Positions 53,243-61,821 of a DNA stretch of 64,000 nt are shown here, piece after piece. The notes below the pieces were generated by a model. It ran no database searches. It was not told the DNA's origin and saw nothing but the letters and a program-made list of their open reading frames with translations. The translations under genes and the position numbers were made by a program. This DNA is from Streptomyces tanashiensis. GTDB lineage: Bacteria > Actinomycetota > Actinomycetes > Streptomycetales > Streptomycetaceae. The stretch lies in assembly GCF_014648895.1 (NCBI RefSeq), contig NZ_BMRZ01000004.1, forward strand, positions 1 to 64,000. Direction: 5' to 3'. Position 1 is the stretch's first letter. Each line of letters begins with the position of its first letter.

Positions 53243-53991
53243 TCGACACGGATGCCCCGGACCTTCTGGAGATGCCCGGCGACTGGACGCGCGCGCTCGC
53301 CGTCGTCGCCCACCCCGACGACCTGGAGTACGGCTGCGCGGCGGCCGTCGCCGCCTGGACCGACGAGGGCAAGGAGGTCTCGTACGTCCTCGCCACCCGC
53401 GGCGAGGCCGGCATCGACTCGCTCGCCCCGGACGTCTGCGGCCCGCTCCGCGAGCGGGAGCAGCGCGACAGCGCCGCGGTCGTCGGCGTGGACACCGTCG
53501 AGTTCCTCGACCACCGCGACGGCGTGATCGAGTACGGACTCGGGCTGCGCCGCGACATCGCGGCGGCGATCCGCCGCCACCGGCCGGAGCTGGTGATCAC
53601 CCTCAACCACCGTGACACCTGGGGCGGGGGTCCCGGCGCCCCCTGGAACACCCCGGACCACCTGGCCGTCGGCCGCGCCACGCTGGACGCGGCCGCCGAC
53701 GCGGGCAACCGCTGGATCTTCCCCGAACTGACCGAGCAGGGCCTGGAACCCTGGAACGGCGTCCGCTGGGTCGCGGTCGCCGCCTCCAGCACCCCGACCC
53801 ACGCGGTCGACGCGACCCCCGGCCTGGACCGCGCGATCCGCTCCCTCCTCTGCCACCGCGCCTACATCGAGGCCCTGACGGACGAGGCCCCGGAGGAGTA
53901 CGTCCGCGCCTTCCTGACCGCGGCGACGGCCCGCGCCTCCACCCGCTTCGCCGACCGCCCGGCGGTGGCGTTCGAACTCTTCGCCCGCTGA
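53239..53991 (+). CDS. PIG-L/LmbE-type zinc deacetylase
   Basis: 250 residues with the zinc motif VVAHPDDLEYG, the conserved RGEAG and ITLNHRDTWGGG segments and a later His in NTPDHLAVGRATLDAA. This family removes acetyl groups from N-acetylglucosaminyl compounds (MshB, PIG-L). ATG overlaps the SIS stop (ATGA). Together with the SIS protein it suggests a short route for using an N-acetylated amino sugar or its conjugate. Confidence 0.9.
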   Translation: MIDTDAPDLLEMPGDWTRALAVVAHPDDLEYGCAAAVAAWTDEGKEVSYVLATRGEAGIDSLAPDVCGPLREREQRDSAAVVGVDTVEFLDHRDGVIEYGLGLRRDIAAAIRRHRPELVITLNHRDTWGGGPGAPWNTPDHLAVGRATLDAAADAGNRWIFPELTEQGLEPWNGVRWVAVAASSTPTHAVDATPGLDRAIRSLLCHRAYIEALTDEAPEEYVRAFLTAATARASTRFADRPAVAFELFAR

Positions 53992-54007
53992 GGCGAGGGG
54001 CGGCGGG

Positions 54008-54787
54008 TCACCCCGTCGGCGCGGGCTTCAGCACCGCGAAGACCGCGCCGAAGGGGTCGGCGAGCCAGGCGATGCGGCCGACGTCCGGGATGTCGGCGGC
54101 CGGCAGTACGACCGAGCCGCCGTTGCCCTGGGCCGCGAGGGAGATCGCGTCGGCGTCCTCGACCGCGAAGTACGGGATCCAGCGCGATCGCTCGCCCTCG
54201 CCCTGGAGTTCGGCGACCCCGCCGAAGGAGGTGTCCTGCTGGTCCCCCTCGGCGGTGGAGATCACGCGGTACGTCATGCCCGGGGCGTCCATCGACGCCC
54301 ACCGCCAGCCGAACAGGGTCCGGTAGAAGCCGAGGGTGGACTCCGGGTCGGGGACGTGCAGTTCGGCCCAGACGAGGGTGTTGGGGGAGGAGGTCCGCTC
54401 CAGGCCCCGCACCTGCCCCGGCTGCCAGACGGCGAACTCGGCGCCGGCCGGGTCGGTGAGGCAGGCCATGCGGCCCGCGTCCATGACGTCGAAGGCCTCG
54501 ACGCGCACGGTGCCGCCCGCCGTCTCGGCCGTCTTCTGGGTGGCGTCCGCGTCCGGGGTCTGGAAGTACACCGTCCAGGCGGAGCGCGCGCCCTCCTCGG
54601 TGAGCGGGCCGACCGCGCCGACCGTCGCGCCGTCCTGCTGGAAGAAGCCGTAACCGCCGGCGTCCGGGCCCGCCGACCGGAACTCCCAGCCGAGGACGGC
54701 GCCGTAGAACGCGGCGGCGGCAGCGGTGTCGGGGCTGCCGAGGTCGATCCAGTTGGGGGAGCCCTTGGTGAACTGCGTACCGAGCAT
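54008..54787 (-). CDS. Two-domain VOC (glyoxalase-like) protein
   Basis: 259 residues with two VOC domains in tandem: first PNWIDLGSPDTAAAAAFYGAVLGWEFR ... CLTDPAGAEFAVWQ, second VWAELHVPDPESTLGFYRTLFGWRW ... WLADPFGAVFAVLKP. Such tandem proteins include antibiotic-binding and isomerase-like members; function unknown. ATG at 54787 is chosen because homologous residues begin there; the Shine-Dalgarno is weak. Convergent with the deacetylase gene, 16 bases apart. Confidence 0.87.
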   Translation of the reverse strand: MLGTQFTKGSPNWIDLGSPDTAAAAAFYGAVLGWEFRSAGPDAGGYGFFQQDGATVGAVGPLTEEGARSAWTVYFQTPDADATQKTAETAGGTVRVEAFDVMDAGRMACLTDPAGAEFAVWQPGQVRGLERTSSPNTLVWAELHVPDPESTLGFYRTLFGWRWASMDAPGMTYRVISTAEGDQQDTSFGGVAELQGEGERSRWIPYFAVEDADAISLAAQGNGGSVVLPAADIPDVGRIAWLADPFGAVFAVLKPAPTG

Positions 54788-54884
54788 GGGAGGTGTCCCG
54801 TCCTTACGTCGTACCGGCCGAATGTGGTCACCATGGCCGATCCTCACCCACGGCCCCGCGCGGCGCAGCCCCAGCCGCCACGTT

Positions 54885-55150
54885 TCATCCGGCCGGCCGA
54901 CGGGCCGCCCCCGCCTCCAGGTCCGCGATCAGCAGCTCGCTGCTGATCGCCACGCCCGCCCGGTAGCCCCGGCTCACCGCGTTGACCACCTGTTCCTGCG
55001 GGCCGGGGCGTTGCGGGGTTCGTCGGCGTCGACGAGCAGGGTGCGCAGCCGTGAGCGGCCCATGATCAGCGCCGCGCTGAGCCCGGCCGCACCACCGCCG
55101 ACCACCACCGCGTCGTACCGCTCGTGCGTGTCAGGTGTGTTCGTGTTCAT
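54885..55150 (-). pseudogene. Deleted thioredoxin-reductase-like flavoprotein gene remnant
   Basis: Read leftward from the ATG at 55150, about 50 codons encode a clear FAD-binding start (YDAVVVGGGAAGLSAALIMGRSRLRTLLVDADEPRNAPA). Near 55000 the sequence jumps, in a different frame, to what reads as the C-terminal end of the same family (EQVVNAVSRGYRAGVAISSELLIADLEAGA), ending at 54885. About 200 central codons are missing, so the gene is dead. It is divergent from the XRE-cupin regulator, the usual partner position for this flavoprotein. Confidence 0.75.
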
Positions 55151-55218
55151 GCAGGCGAGAGTGGTTCCGCTGGTGAACGTACCGCAAGGAATCTTGCCGT
55201 TTCTGCAACACTGGAGGT

Positions 55219-55806
55219 ATGACCGAAGACGATCGCATCGACGCCGTCCTGACCGAGGTCGGCCCCCGGCTCCGCCGGGTCCGGCGCGACCGGGGTGTGA
55301 CCCTGGCCGAGCTCTCCGCCGCCACCGGCATCTCCGTGAGCACCCTCTCCCGGCTGGAGTCGGGGCAGCGCAGACCCAGCCTCGAACTGCTCCTGCCGCT
55401 CGCCCGTGCCCACCAGGTCCCCCTCGACGAGCTGGTCGGCGCCCCGCCGGTCGGCGACCCCCGCGTCAAGGCGAAGCCCATCGTGCGACACGGCCGGACG
55501 ATGTTTCCGCTGACCCGGCAGCCCGGCGGGCTCCAGGCGTACAAGGTGATCCAGGAGAAGGCCCATGAGAACCCGGAGCCCCGGGTGCACGAGGGGTACG
55601 AGTGGCTGTACGTGCTCTCCGGGAGGCTGCGGCTCGTCCTGGGCGAGCACGACGTCGTGCTCGCCGCCGGTGAGGCGGCCGAGTTCGACACCCGCGTCCC
55701 GCACTGGTTCGGGCCGGCCGGGGACGGGCCGGTGGAGTTCCTGAGCCTCTTCGGACCGCAGGGCGAGCGCATGCACGTGCGGGCGCGTCCCAAGAAGTCC
55801 GGCTGA
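55219..55806 (+). CDS. XRE-family regulator with C-terminal cupin
   Basis: 195 residues: an N-terminal Cro/C1-type helix-turn-helix (RLRRVRRDRGVTLAELSAATGISVSTLSRLESGQRRPSLELLLPLARA), then a cupin_2 barrel (VHEGYEWLYVLSGRLRLVLGEHDVVLAAGEAAEFDTRVPHWFG). This group senses small ligands and often controls a divergent flavoprotein gene, here a deleted remnant at 54885-55150. It may now control only itself or the quinone reductase operon downstream. AT-rich sequence just upstream (AAGGAATCTTGCCGTTTCTGCAAC) probably holds the promoter. Confidence 0.9.
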   Translation: MTEDDRIDAVLTEVGPRLRRVRRDRGVTLAELSAATGISVSTLSRLESGQRRPSLELLLPLARAHQVPLDELVGAPPVGDPRVKAKPIVRHGRTMFPLTRQPGGLQAYKVIQEKAHENPEPRVHEGYEWLYVLSGRLRLVLGEHDVVLAAGEAAEFDTRVPHWFGPAGDGPVEFLSLFGPQGERMHVRARPKKSG

Positions 55807-55824
55807 CCCGGTTCCGCAGCGGGC

Positions 55825-55858
55825 AAGCGACCGCTTAGTATGCCACCGACCGCTCGGT
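55825..55858 (+). promoter_or_regulatory. Operator-like inverted repeats and -10 before the quinone reductase operon
   Basis: AAGCG-AC-CGCTT at 55825-55836 abuts a -10-like TAGTAT (55836-55841), and ACCGA-CCGC-TCGGT at 55845-55858 follows. Both are dyads of the kind bound by TetR-family repressors of fatty-acid or acyl-CoA genes. No TetR gene is in the window. Confidence 0.5.
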
Positions 55859-55875
55859 ACGGAGGAGGCTTCCGG

Positions 55876-56844
55876 ATGCAGGCATGGCGTGTGTACGAGA
55901 ACGGCGAACCGGGCGCGGTGATGCGCCGCGAGGAGGTGGAACCGCCCGCGCCCGGCGACGGCCAGGTCCTCCTCAGGGTCCGCGCCGCGAACGTCAACTT
56001 CCCCGACGCGCTGCTCTGCCGCGGCCACTACCAGGTGCGGCCCCCGCTGCCCTTCACCCCCGGCGTGGAGGTCTGCGCCGAGACCGAGGACGGGCGGCGG
56101 GTCATCACCACCGCCGCCCTCCCGCACGGCGGCTTCGCCGAGTACACCCTCGCCGACGCCGCCGGGCTCCTGCCCGCCCCGGAGGCGCTCGACGACGCCG
56201 AGGCCGCCGCGCTGCACATCGGCTACCAGACCGGCTGGTTCGGTCTGCACCGCCGCGCCGCCCTGAAGGAGGGCGAGACCCTGCTCGTCCACGCGGCGGC
56301 GGGCGGCGTCGGCAGCGCCGCCGTCCAGCTCGGCAAGGCGGCCGGCGCCACCGTCATCGGCGTCGTCGGCGGCCCGGAGAAGGCCGCGGTCGCCCGCGCC
56401 CTCGGCTGCGACGTCGTGATCGACCGCCGCTCCGAGGACGTCGTCGCCGCCGTCAAGGCCGCGACCGGCGGCCGGGGCGCGGACGTGATCTACGACCCCG
56501 TCGGCGGCGAGGCCTACCAGCAGTCCGCCAAGTGCGTCGCCTTCGAGGGCCGGATCGTGATCGTCGGCTTCGCGTCCGGCGGCGTCCCCGCCCCCGCCCT
56601 CAATCACGCCCTGGTGAAGAACTACTCGATCCTCGGCCTCCACTGGGGCCTCTATGCGGCCAAGGACCCGGCCTCGATCGGCCGCTGCCACGAGACCCTC
56701 ACGGCCTACGCGTCCAAGGGGCTCATCAAGCCCCTCATCGGTGAGCGCGTCCCCTTCGCCGGTGCCGCCGACGCCGTCCAGCGCGTCGCCGACGGCACCA
56801 CCACCGGCCGGCTGGTCGTCCTCCCGGAAGGAGCCCACGCATGA
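55876..56844 (+). CDS. NADPH:quinone oxidoreductase-type MDR enzyme
   Basis: 322 residues from the ATG at 55876 with GGAGGAGG upstream. Zinc-free medium-chain dehydrogenase/reductase: N-terminal VRAANVNFPDALLCRGHYQVRPPLPFTPGVEV, nucleotide-binding LLVHAAAGGVGSAAVQLGKAAGA. It reduces quinones or enoyl substrates with NADPH. First gene of a three-gene operon with two acyl-CoA dehydrogenases, so the true substrate may be a CoA thioester or enone. Confidence 0.9.
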   Translation: MQAWRVYENGEPGAVMRREEVEPPAPGDGQVLLRVRAANVNFPDALLCRGHYQVRPPLPFTPGVEVCAETEDGRRVITTAALPHGGFAEYTLADAAGLLPAPEALDDAEAAALHIGYQTGWFGLHRRAALKEGETLLVHAAAGGVGSAAVQLGKAAGATVIGVVGGPEKAAVARALGCDVVIDRRSEDVVAAVKAATGGRGADVIYDPVGGEAYQQSAKCVAFEGRIVIVGFASGGVPAPALNHALVKNYSILGLHWGLYAAKDPASIGRCHETLTAYASKGLIKPLIGERVPFAGAADAVQRVADGTTTGRLVVLPEGAHA

Positions 56845-58022
56845 CCGACGCCGAGGAACTCCGCTCCCGCACCCGGCGGTTGCTCGCCGAGCACCCGCCC
56901 GCCACGACCGGGCGGACCGACTTCCTGAAGGCCCGCTTCGACGCCGGACTCGCCTGGGTGCACTACCCCGTGGGCCTCGGCGGACTCGACGCGCCCCGCG
57001 CCCTCCAGGCCGTCGTGGACGCCGAACTCGCCGCCGCGGACGCCCCCGACAACGACCCGCGACGCATCGGCATCGGCCTCGGTATGGCCGCCCCCACCCT
57101 CCTCGCCTACGGCTCCGAGGACGTCAAGTCCCGCTTCCTGCGGCCCCTCTGGGTCGGCGAGGAGGTCTGGTGCCAGCTCTTCAGCGAGCCCGGCGCCGGC
57201 TCCGACCTCGCCGCGCTCGGCACCCGCGCCGTCCGGGACGGGGACGAGTGGGTGATCGACGGGCAGAAGGTGTGGACGTCCAGCGCCCACGTCGCCCGCT
57301 GGGCCATCCTCATCGCCCGCACCGACCCCGAGGCGCCGAAGCACCGGGGCATCACCTACTTCGTCTGCGACATGACCGACCCCGGGGTGGAGGTCCGGCC
57401 GCTGCGCCAGATCACCGGCGAGGCCGAGTTCAACGAGGTCTTCCTCACCGGCGTCCGCATCCCCGACGCCCACCGCCTCGGCGAGGTCGGCGACGGCTGG
57501 CGGGTCGCCCAGACCACCCTCATGAACGAGCGGGTCTCCATCGGCGGCGCCCGCATCCCCCGCGAGGGCGGCATGATCGGGAAGCTGGCCACGACCTGGC
57601 GCGAACGTCCCGAGCTGCGCACCCATGACCTGCACCGGCGCCTCCTCGACCTCTGGGTCGACGCCGAGGTCGCCCGGCTCACCGGCGAACGCCTCCGTCA
57701 GCAGCTCGTCGCCGGACAGCCCGGCCCCGAGGGCAGCGCGATGAAGCTCGGCTTCGCCCGGCTCAACCAGGCCATCAGCGGCCTGGAGGTCGAACTCCTC
57801 GGGGACGAGGGCCTGCTGTACGGGGAGTGGGAGATGCGGCGCCCCGAGCTCGTCGACTTCACCGGCCGCGACGCCGGCTACCGCTATCTCCGCTCCAAGG
57901 GCAACTCGATCGAGGGCGGGACCACCGAGGTCCTCCTCAACATCGTGGCCGAGCGGGTCCTCGGCCTGCCCCCGGAGCCCCGCAACGACAAGGACGTCGC
58001 CTGGAAGGACCTGGCCCGATGA
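56841..58022 (+). CDS. Acyl-CoA dehydrogenase 1
   Basis: 393 residues, the larger subunit-type acyl-CoA dehydrogenase: EVWCQLFSEPGAGSDLAALGTRAVRDGDEWVIDGQKVWTSSAHVA (FAD/substrate region) and the C-terminal NSIEGGTTEVLLNIVAERVLGLP with the FAD-binding GGT and candidate catalytic Glu. ATG overlaps the quinone reductase stop (ATGA), and its stop overlaps the next gene. Likely one half of a FadE heterotetramer acting on an unusual acyl or sterol side-chain CoA. Confidence 0.92.
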   Translation: MTDAEELRSRTRRLLAEHPPATTGRTDFLKARFDAGLAWVHYPVGLGGLDAPRALQAVVDAELAAADAPDNDPRRIGIGLGMAAPTLLAYGSEDVKSRFLRPLWVGEEVWCQLFSEPGAGSDLAALGTRAVRDGDEWVIDGQKVWTSSAHVARWAILIARTDPEAPKHRGITYFVCDMTDPGVEVRPLRQITGEAEFNEVFLTGVRIPDAHRLGEVGDGWRVAQTTLMNERVSIGGARIPREGGMIGKLATTWRERPELRTHDLHRRLLDLWVDAEVARLTGERLRQQLVAGQPGPEGSAMKLGFARLNQAISGLEVELLGDEGLLYGEWEMRRPELVDFTGRDAGYRYLRSKGNSIEGGTTEVLLNIVAERVLGLPPEPRNDKDVAWKDLAR

Positions 58023-59122
58023 AAGCCCAGACCGATCTGCTGTACTCCGAGACCGAGGACGACCTGCGGGCGGCCGTCCGCTCCCTGCTCGGCGACCGGG
58101 CCGGCCACCAGACCCTGCTCGACCGGATCGAGACGGACGATCCGTACGTCCCCGGCCTCTGGAAGTCCCTCGCGGGTGACATCGGCGCCGCCGGACTCCT
58201 CGTCCCCGAGGAGCTCGGCGGCCAGGGCGCGAGCCACCGCGAGGCCGCCGTGGTCCTGGAGGAGCTGGGCCGCGCGGTGACTCCGCTGCCGTACCTCACG
58301 AGCGCGGTGGTGGCCACGGAGACGCTGCTCGGCCTCGCGGGGGAGGGGGCCGGCCCCGTCGCCGAGCTGCTCGCCTCCCTCGCGTCCGGTGAACGCGTCG
58401 CGGTCCTGGCGGTGCCGTTCTCCACCGCGCCGCACCCGGCGGGCGCCGGAGACGGAGACCTCCCGGAGGGCCCGGTGCGCGCTGTCGCCGACGCGGTCGC
58501 CGCCGACGTGTTCCTCGTACGACGCCCCGACGGGCTGTACGCGGTCCCGGCCGCCGACGCCGTCGTCACCCCGCTGACCCCGCTCGACCTGACCCGGCCG
58601 CTCGCCGTCGTCGACCCCACCGGAGCCGGGGGCAGTCGCCTGGCCGACGCGGACGCGGCCCGCGCGGCCGTCCGGCGCGGACTGCTCTCTGGGGCGGGGC
58701 TGCTCGCCTCCGAGCAGCTCGGCCTCGCCGAGCGGTGTCTGGAGGAGACGGTCCGGTACACCCGCGAGCGCCACCAGTTCAACCGGCCCGTCGGCTCCTT
58801 CCAGGCCCTGAAGCACCGCATGGCCCAGCTCTGGCTGGACGTCGTCGGGGCCAGGGCCGCGGCCCGCGCCGCCGCCGACGCCCTCGCCACCGGCAGCCCC
58901 GACGCACCGCTCACCGTGGCGGTCGCCCAGGCCTACTGCTCCAAGGTCGCGGTCCGCGCCGCCGAGGAGTGCGTGCAGCTGCACGGCGGGATCGGGATGA
59001 CCTGGGAGCACCCGGCGCACCTGGCGCTGAAGCGGGCGAAGTCCGACCAGATCGCCCTCGGCTCGGCGGGCCGCCACCAGGACGCGATCGCCGCTCTGAT
59101 GGAGCTCCCGGCACCCGCGTAA
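58019..59122 (+). CDS. Acyl-CoA dehydrogenase 2
   Basis: 367 residues, shorter and more divergent: GAAGLLVPEELGGQGASHREAAVVLEELGRA, YTRERHQFNRPVGSFQALKHRMAQLWLDV and VQLHGGIGMTWEHPAHLALKRAKSDQ. The middle domain lacks the usual SEPGAGSD-type loop. Paired small/large acyl-CoA dehydrogenases encoded back-to-back are known in actinobacteria as alpha2-beta2 enzymes with one active site per heterodimer. ATG overlaps the previous stop by four bases. Confidence 0.9.
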   Translation: MKAQTDLLYSETEDDLRAAVRSLLGDRAGHQTLLDRIETDDPYVPGLWKSLAGDIGAAGLLVPEELGGQGASHREAAVVLEELGRAVTPLPYLTSAVVATETLLGLAGEGAGPVAELLASLASGERVAVLAVPFSTAPHPAGAGDGDLPEGPVRAVADAVAADVFLVRRPDGLYAVPAADAVVTPLTPLDLTRPLAVVDPTGAGGSRLADADAARAAVRRGLLSGAGLLASEQLGLAERCLEETVRYTRERHQFNRPVGSFQALKHRMAQLWLDVVGARAAARAAADALATGSPDAPLTVAVAQAYCSKVAVRAAEECVQLHGGIGMTWEHPAHLALKRAKSDQIALGSAGRHQDAIAALMELPAPA

Positions 59123-59182
59123 CGGAGCCGGGGCCTCCGAGTAAGGGCCCCCCTGTGTCCGCACCCCTTTACCTGCTGTTTA

Positions 59183-59201
59183 ATTGCAAGCTGTTCGCAA
59201 T
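59183..59201. promoter_or_regulatory. AT-rich dyad before the oligopeptide ABC operon
   Basis: ATTGC-AAGCTGTTC-GCAAT lies in a markedly AT-rich island (about 59170-59215) 33 bases before the start codon, flanked by CTGTT and AACAG. It could be an operator; TTTAAT at 59179-59184 may be the -10. Confidence 0.4.
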
Positions 59202-59233
59202 AACAGTTGATCTTCAAAAGGGGTGTGGGCACG

Positions 59234-60832
59234 ATGACCGCCCGATCCATCCGCAGTACGGCGGCCGTGACCGCGGCGGGGGCGCTCGCCCTCGCCACAG
59301 CGGCCTGCTCGAACCCCGGCTCCACCGCCGGCGGCTCCGGCGGACCCAAGGATTCCGCGGTCGTCGGCATCGCCTACGAGCCCGAGACCCTCAGCCCCCT
59401 CCTCGGCTACGGCAAGGACGGCAACTCCAAGATCTTCGACGGGCTCCTCGCCTTCGACGCCGGCATGAGGCTGAAGCCCGCCCTCGCCGTGAAGCTGCCC
59501 CGCGTCACCGACGGCGGCCTCACCTACACGTACACCCTCCGCGAGGGCGTCACCTTCAGCGACGGAGTCCCCTTCACCGCGAAGGACGTCGTCTACACGT
59601 ACCGGACGATCCTCGACCCGAGGACGAACAACCCCTCCCGCACCGAACTCGACGCCCTCGAGAGCGTCGACGCGGTCGGCGACGACACCGTCGTCTTCCA
59701 CCTCAAGTACCCCTACGCGCCCTTCGCCGAGCGCACCGTCCACGCCATCGCCCCCGAGCACGTCGCCGCGAAGCAGGACGTCAACACCGGAGCCTTCACC
59801 AGCAGGCCGATCGGCACCGGACCGTACGTCCTCACCGGCTGGTCCAAGGGGGAGAAGCTCAGCTTCACGGCCAACCCCACCTACTGGAACGGCGCGCCGG
59901 CCGTGAAGAAGTTCACCATGGCGATCATCAAGGACGACGACGTCCGCGCCACCCGCCTGCGCGCCGGCGACCTCGACGGCGCGATCCTGCCCCCCAACCT
60001 CGCCGCCGGCTTCAAGGGCGACGCGGCGAAGAAGACCTGGACGGCGAAGACCTTCGACTACCGCACCGTCACCCTCCCCACCCACCACCCGGTGTCCGGC
60101 GACACCGCCGTCCGCCGCGCGCTCGACCTCGCCGTCGACCGCCGGGCCATGGTCGACAAGATCCTCGAAGGCGCCGGGAAGCCCGCCTACGGGCCCGTCC
60201 CCACCGACAGCCCCTGGTTCGCCAAGGGCACCGAACGCCGCCACGACCTCGACGGCGCCCGGAAGATCCTCGACGAGGCCGGCTGGAAGCCCGGACCGGA
60301 CGGCGTCCGCGTGAAGAACGGCGTCCGCGCCGCCTTCCCCCTCTGGTACCTCTCCGGCGACAAGCTCCGTCAGGACCACGCCCTCGCCTACGCCTCCGAC
60401 GCCAAGAAGGCCGGCATCGACATCACCACCCAGGCCGGCACCTGGGAGGTCATCGAGCCCCGCATGAAGACGGACGCCGTCCTCGCCGGCGGCGGCTCGC
60501 CCGGCGACCCCGACTTCGACCAGTACCTGCTCCTGAAGTCCACCCTCGGCGGCGACGGCTTCAACAACATGGCCTGGTACGACAACAAGACCGTCGACCG
60601 CGCCCTGGAGGACGGCCGCCGGACCGACGACCCCGGCAAGCGCCGCGCCGCGTACGACACCGTCCAGCGCGCACTCGTCGAGAACCCCGGCTACACCTTC
60701 CTCACCCACATCGACCACCTCTACGTCGTGAACGACCGCTGGGACGGCCTGACCACCCAGACCGAACCGCACGACCACGGCCTCGCCTCCGGCCCCTGGT
60801 GGAACGTCGAGAACTGGAAGCCGAAGCATTGA
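59234..60832 (+). CDS. Peptide/nickel-type ABC substrate-binding lipoprotein (SBP family 5)
   Basis: 532 residues. The signal ALALATAACSN gives a lipobox (TAAC) cysteine. Family 5 landmarks: SAVVGIAYEPETLSPLLGYG, LTYTYTLREGVTFSDGVPFTAKDVVYTYRTIL, GTGPYVLTGWSKGEKLSFTANPTYWNG and AVRRALDLAVDRRAMV. It binds oligopeptides, dipeptides or metal chelates outside the membrane. ATG at 59234 has AAGGGG about 11 bases upstream; TTG at 59207 and GTG at 59225 are possible. First of five transporter genes. Confidence 0.93.
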   Translation: MTARSIRSTAAVTAAGALALATAACSNPGSTAGGSGGPKDSAVVGIAYEPETLSPLLGYGKDGNSKIFDGLLAFDAGMRLKPALAVKLPRVTDGGLTYTYTLREGVTFSDGVPFTAKDVVYTYRTILDPRTNNPSRTELDALESVDAVGDDTVVFHLKYPYAPFAERTVHAIAPEHVAAKQDVNTGAFTSRPIGTGPYVLTGWSKGEKLSFTANPTYWNGAPAVKKFTMAIIKDDDVRATRLRAGDLDGAILPPNLAAGFKGDAAKKTWTAKTFDYRTVTLPTHHPVSGDTAVRRALDLAVDRRAMVDKILEGAGKPAYGPVPTDSPWFAKGTERRHDLDGARKILDEAGWKPGPDGVRVKNGVRAAFPLWYLSGDKLRQDHALAYASDAKKAGIDITTQAGTWEVIEPRMKTDAVLAGGGSPGDPDFDQYLLLKSTLGGDGFNNMAWYDNKTVDRALEDGRRTDDPGKRRAAYDTVQRALVENPGYTFLTHIDHLYVVNDRWDGLTTQTEPHDHGLASGPWWNVENWKPKH

Positions 60833-60855
60833 GCCGCCGCCTCCCCTGGGGGGCC

Positions 60856-61821
60856 ATGGCCAGGATGACGGGACGGCGGGCACTCACCGCCGTCCCCGTC
60901 CTCCTCGGCGTCACCCTGGCGGTGTTCGCCGTCGCCGAAGCCTCCCCCTTCGACCCCGTCAAGGCCTACGCGGGCACCGCCGGACTCACCGCCTCGCAGG
61001 AGAACCTCGACCAGCTCCGCGCCAACCTCGGCGTCGACCGGCCCCTCCTCGCCCGCTGGTGGGAGTGGCTCACCTCCGCCCTCACCGGCGACCTCGGCGA
61101 CTCCGCCGTGATGCGCCGCCCCGTCGCCGAGGTCATCGGCGAACGCCTCGGCTGGTCCGTCCTCCTCGCCGCCACCGCCTTCGCCGTCGCCATCGTCCTC
61201 GGCACCCTCCTCGGCGTCCTCGCCGGACGCCGCCGCGGCGGCCTCCTCGACCGGGCCGTCAGCTCCGCCGCGTACACCCTCGAAGCCGCCCCCGCCTTCT
61301 GGCTCGGACTCCTCGCCATCTGGTTCTTCGCCCTGAGGCTCGGCGCCCTGCCCGCCGGCGGACTCACCGACACCGCCAGCGACACCGTCACCGCCGACCA
61401 AGTCGCCCGCCACCTCGTGCTGCCCGCACTCGTCCTCGGACTCTCCCAACTGCCCTGGTTCTTCCTGTACGTCCGCCAGGGCGTCGGCGACGCCCTCGAC
61501 GAGGACCCCGTGCGCGGCGCCCGCGCCCGCGGCCTGCGCGAACGCACCGTCCTCACCGGCCACGCCCTCCGCTCCGGAATGCTCCCCATGCTCACCCTCG
61601 TCGGCTCCCGCGTCCCCGAACTCATCACCGGCGCCCTGCTCGTGGAGACCGTCTTCAGCTGGCCCGGCATCGCCGCCGCCACCGTCACGGCCGCCACCTC
61701 CGTCGACTTCCCGCTGCTCGCCGCGCTCACCGTCCTCGCCACCGCCGCCGTCCTCCTCGGCAACCTCCTCTCCGACCTGCTCTACGGCCTCGCCGACCCC
61801 AGGGTGGGCTTCGATGGCTGA
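60856..61821 (+). CDS. Oligopeptide-type ABC permease 1 (DppB-like)
   Basis: 321 residues with about six membrane segments. N-terminal RRALTAVPVLLGVTLAVFAVAEASPFDP and LRANLGVDRPLLARWWEWLTSALTGDLGDS are typical of DppB/OppB; EAA loop RGARARGLRERTVLTGHALRSGMLPML. ATG at 60856 is taken for TGGGGGG upstream; a TTG at 60829 overlapping the previous stop is an alternative. The 3' end overlaps the next gene by eight bases. Confidence 0.91.
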   Translation: MARMTGRRALTAVPVLLGVTLAVFAVAEASPFDPVKAYAGTAGLTASQENLDQLRANLGVDRPLLARWWEWLTSALTGDLGDSAVMRRPVAEVIGERLGWSVLLAATAFAVAIVLGTLLGVLAGRRRGGLLDRAVSSAAYTLEAAPAFWLGLLAIWFFALRLGALPAGGLTDTASDTVTADQVARHLVLPALVLGLSQLPWFFLYVRQGVGDALDEDPVRGARARGLRERTVLTGHALRSGMLPMLTLVGSRVPELITGALLVETVFSWPGIAAATVTAATSVDFPLLAALTVLATAAVLLGNLLSDLLYGLADPRVGFDG

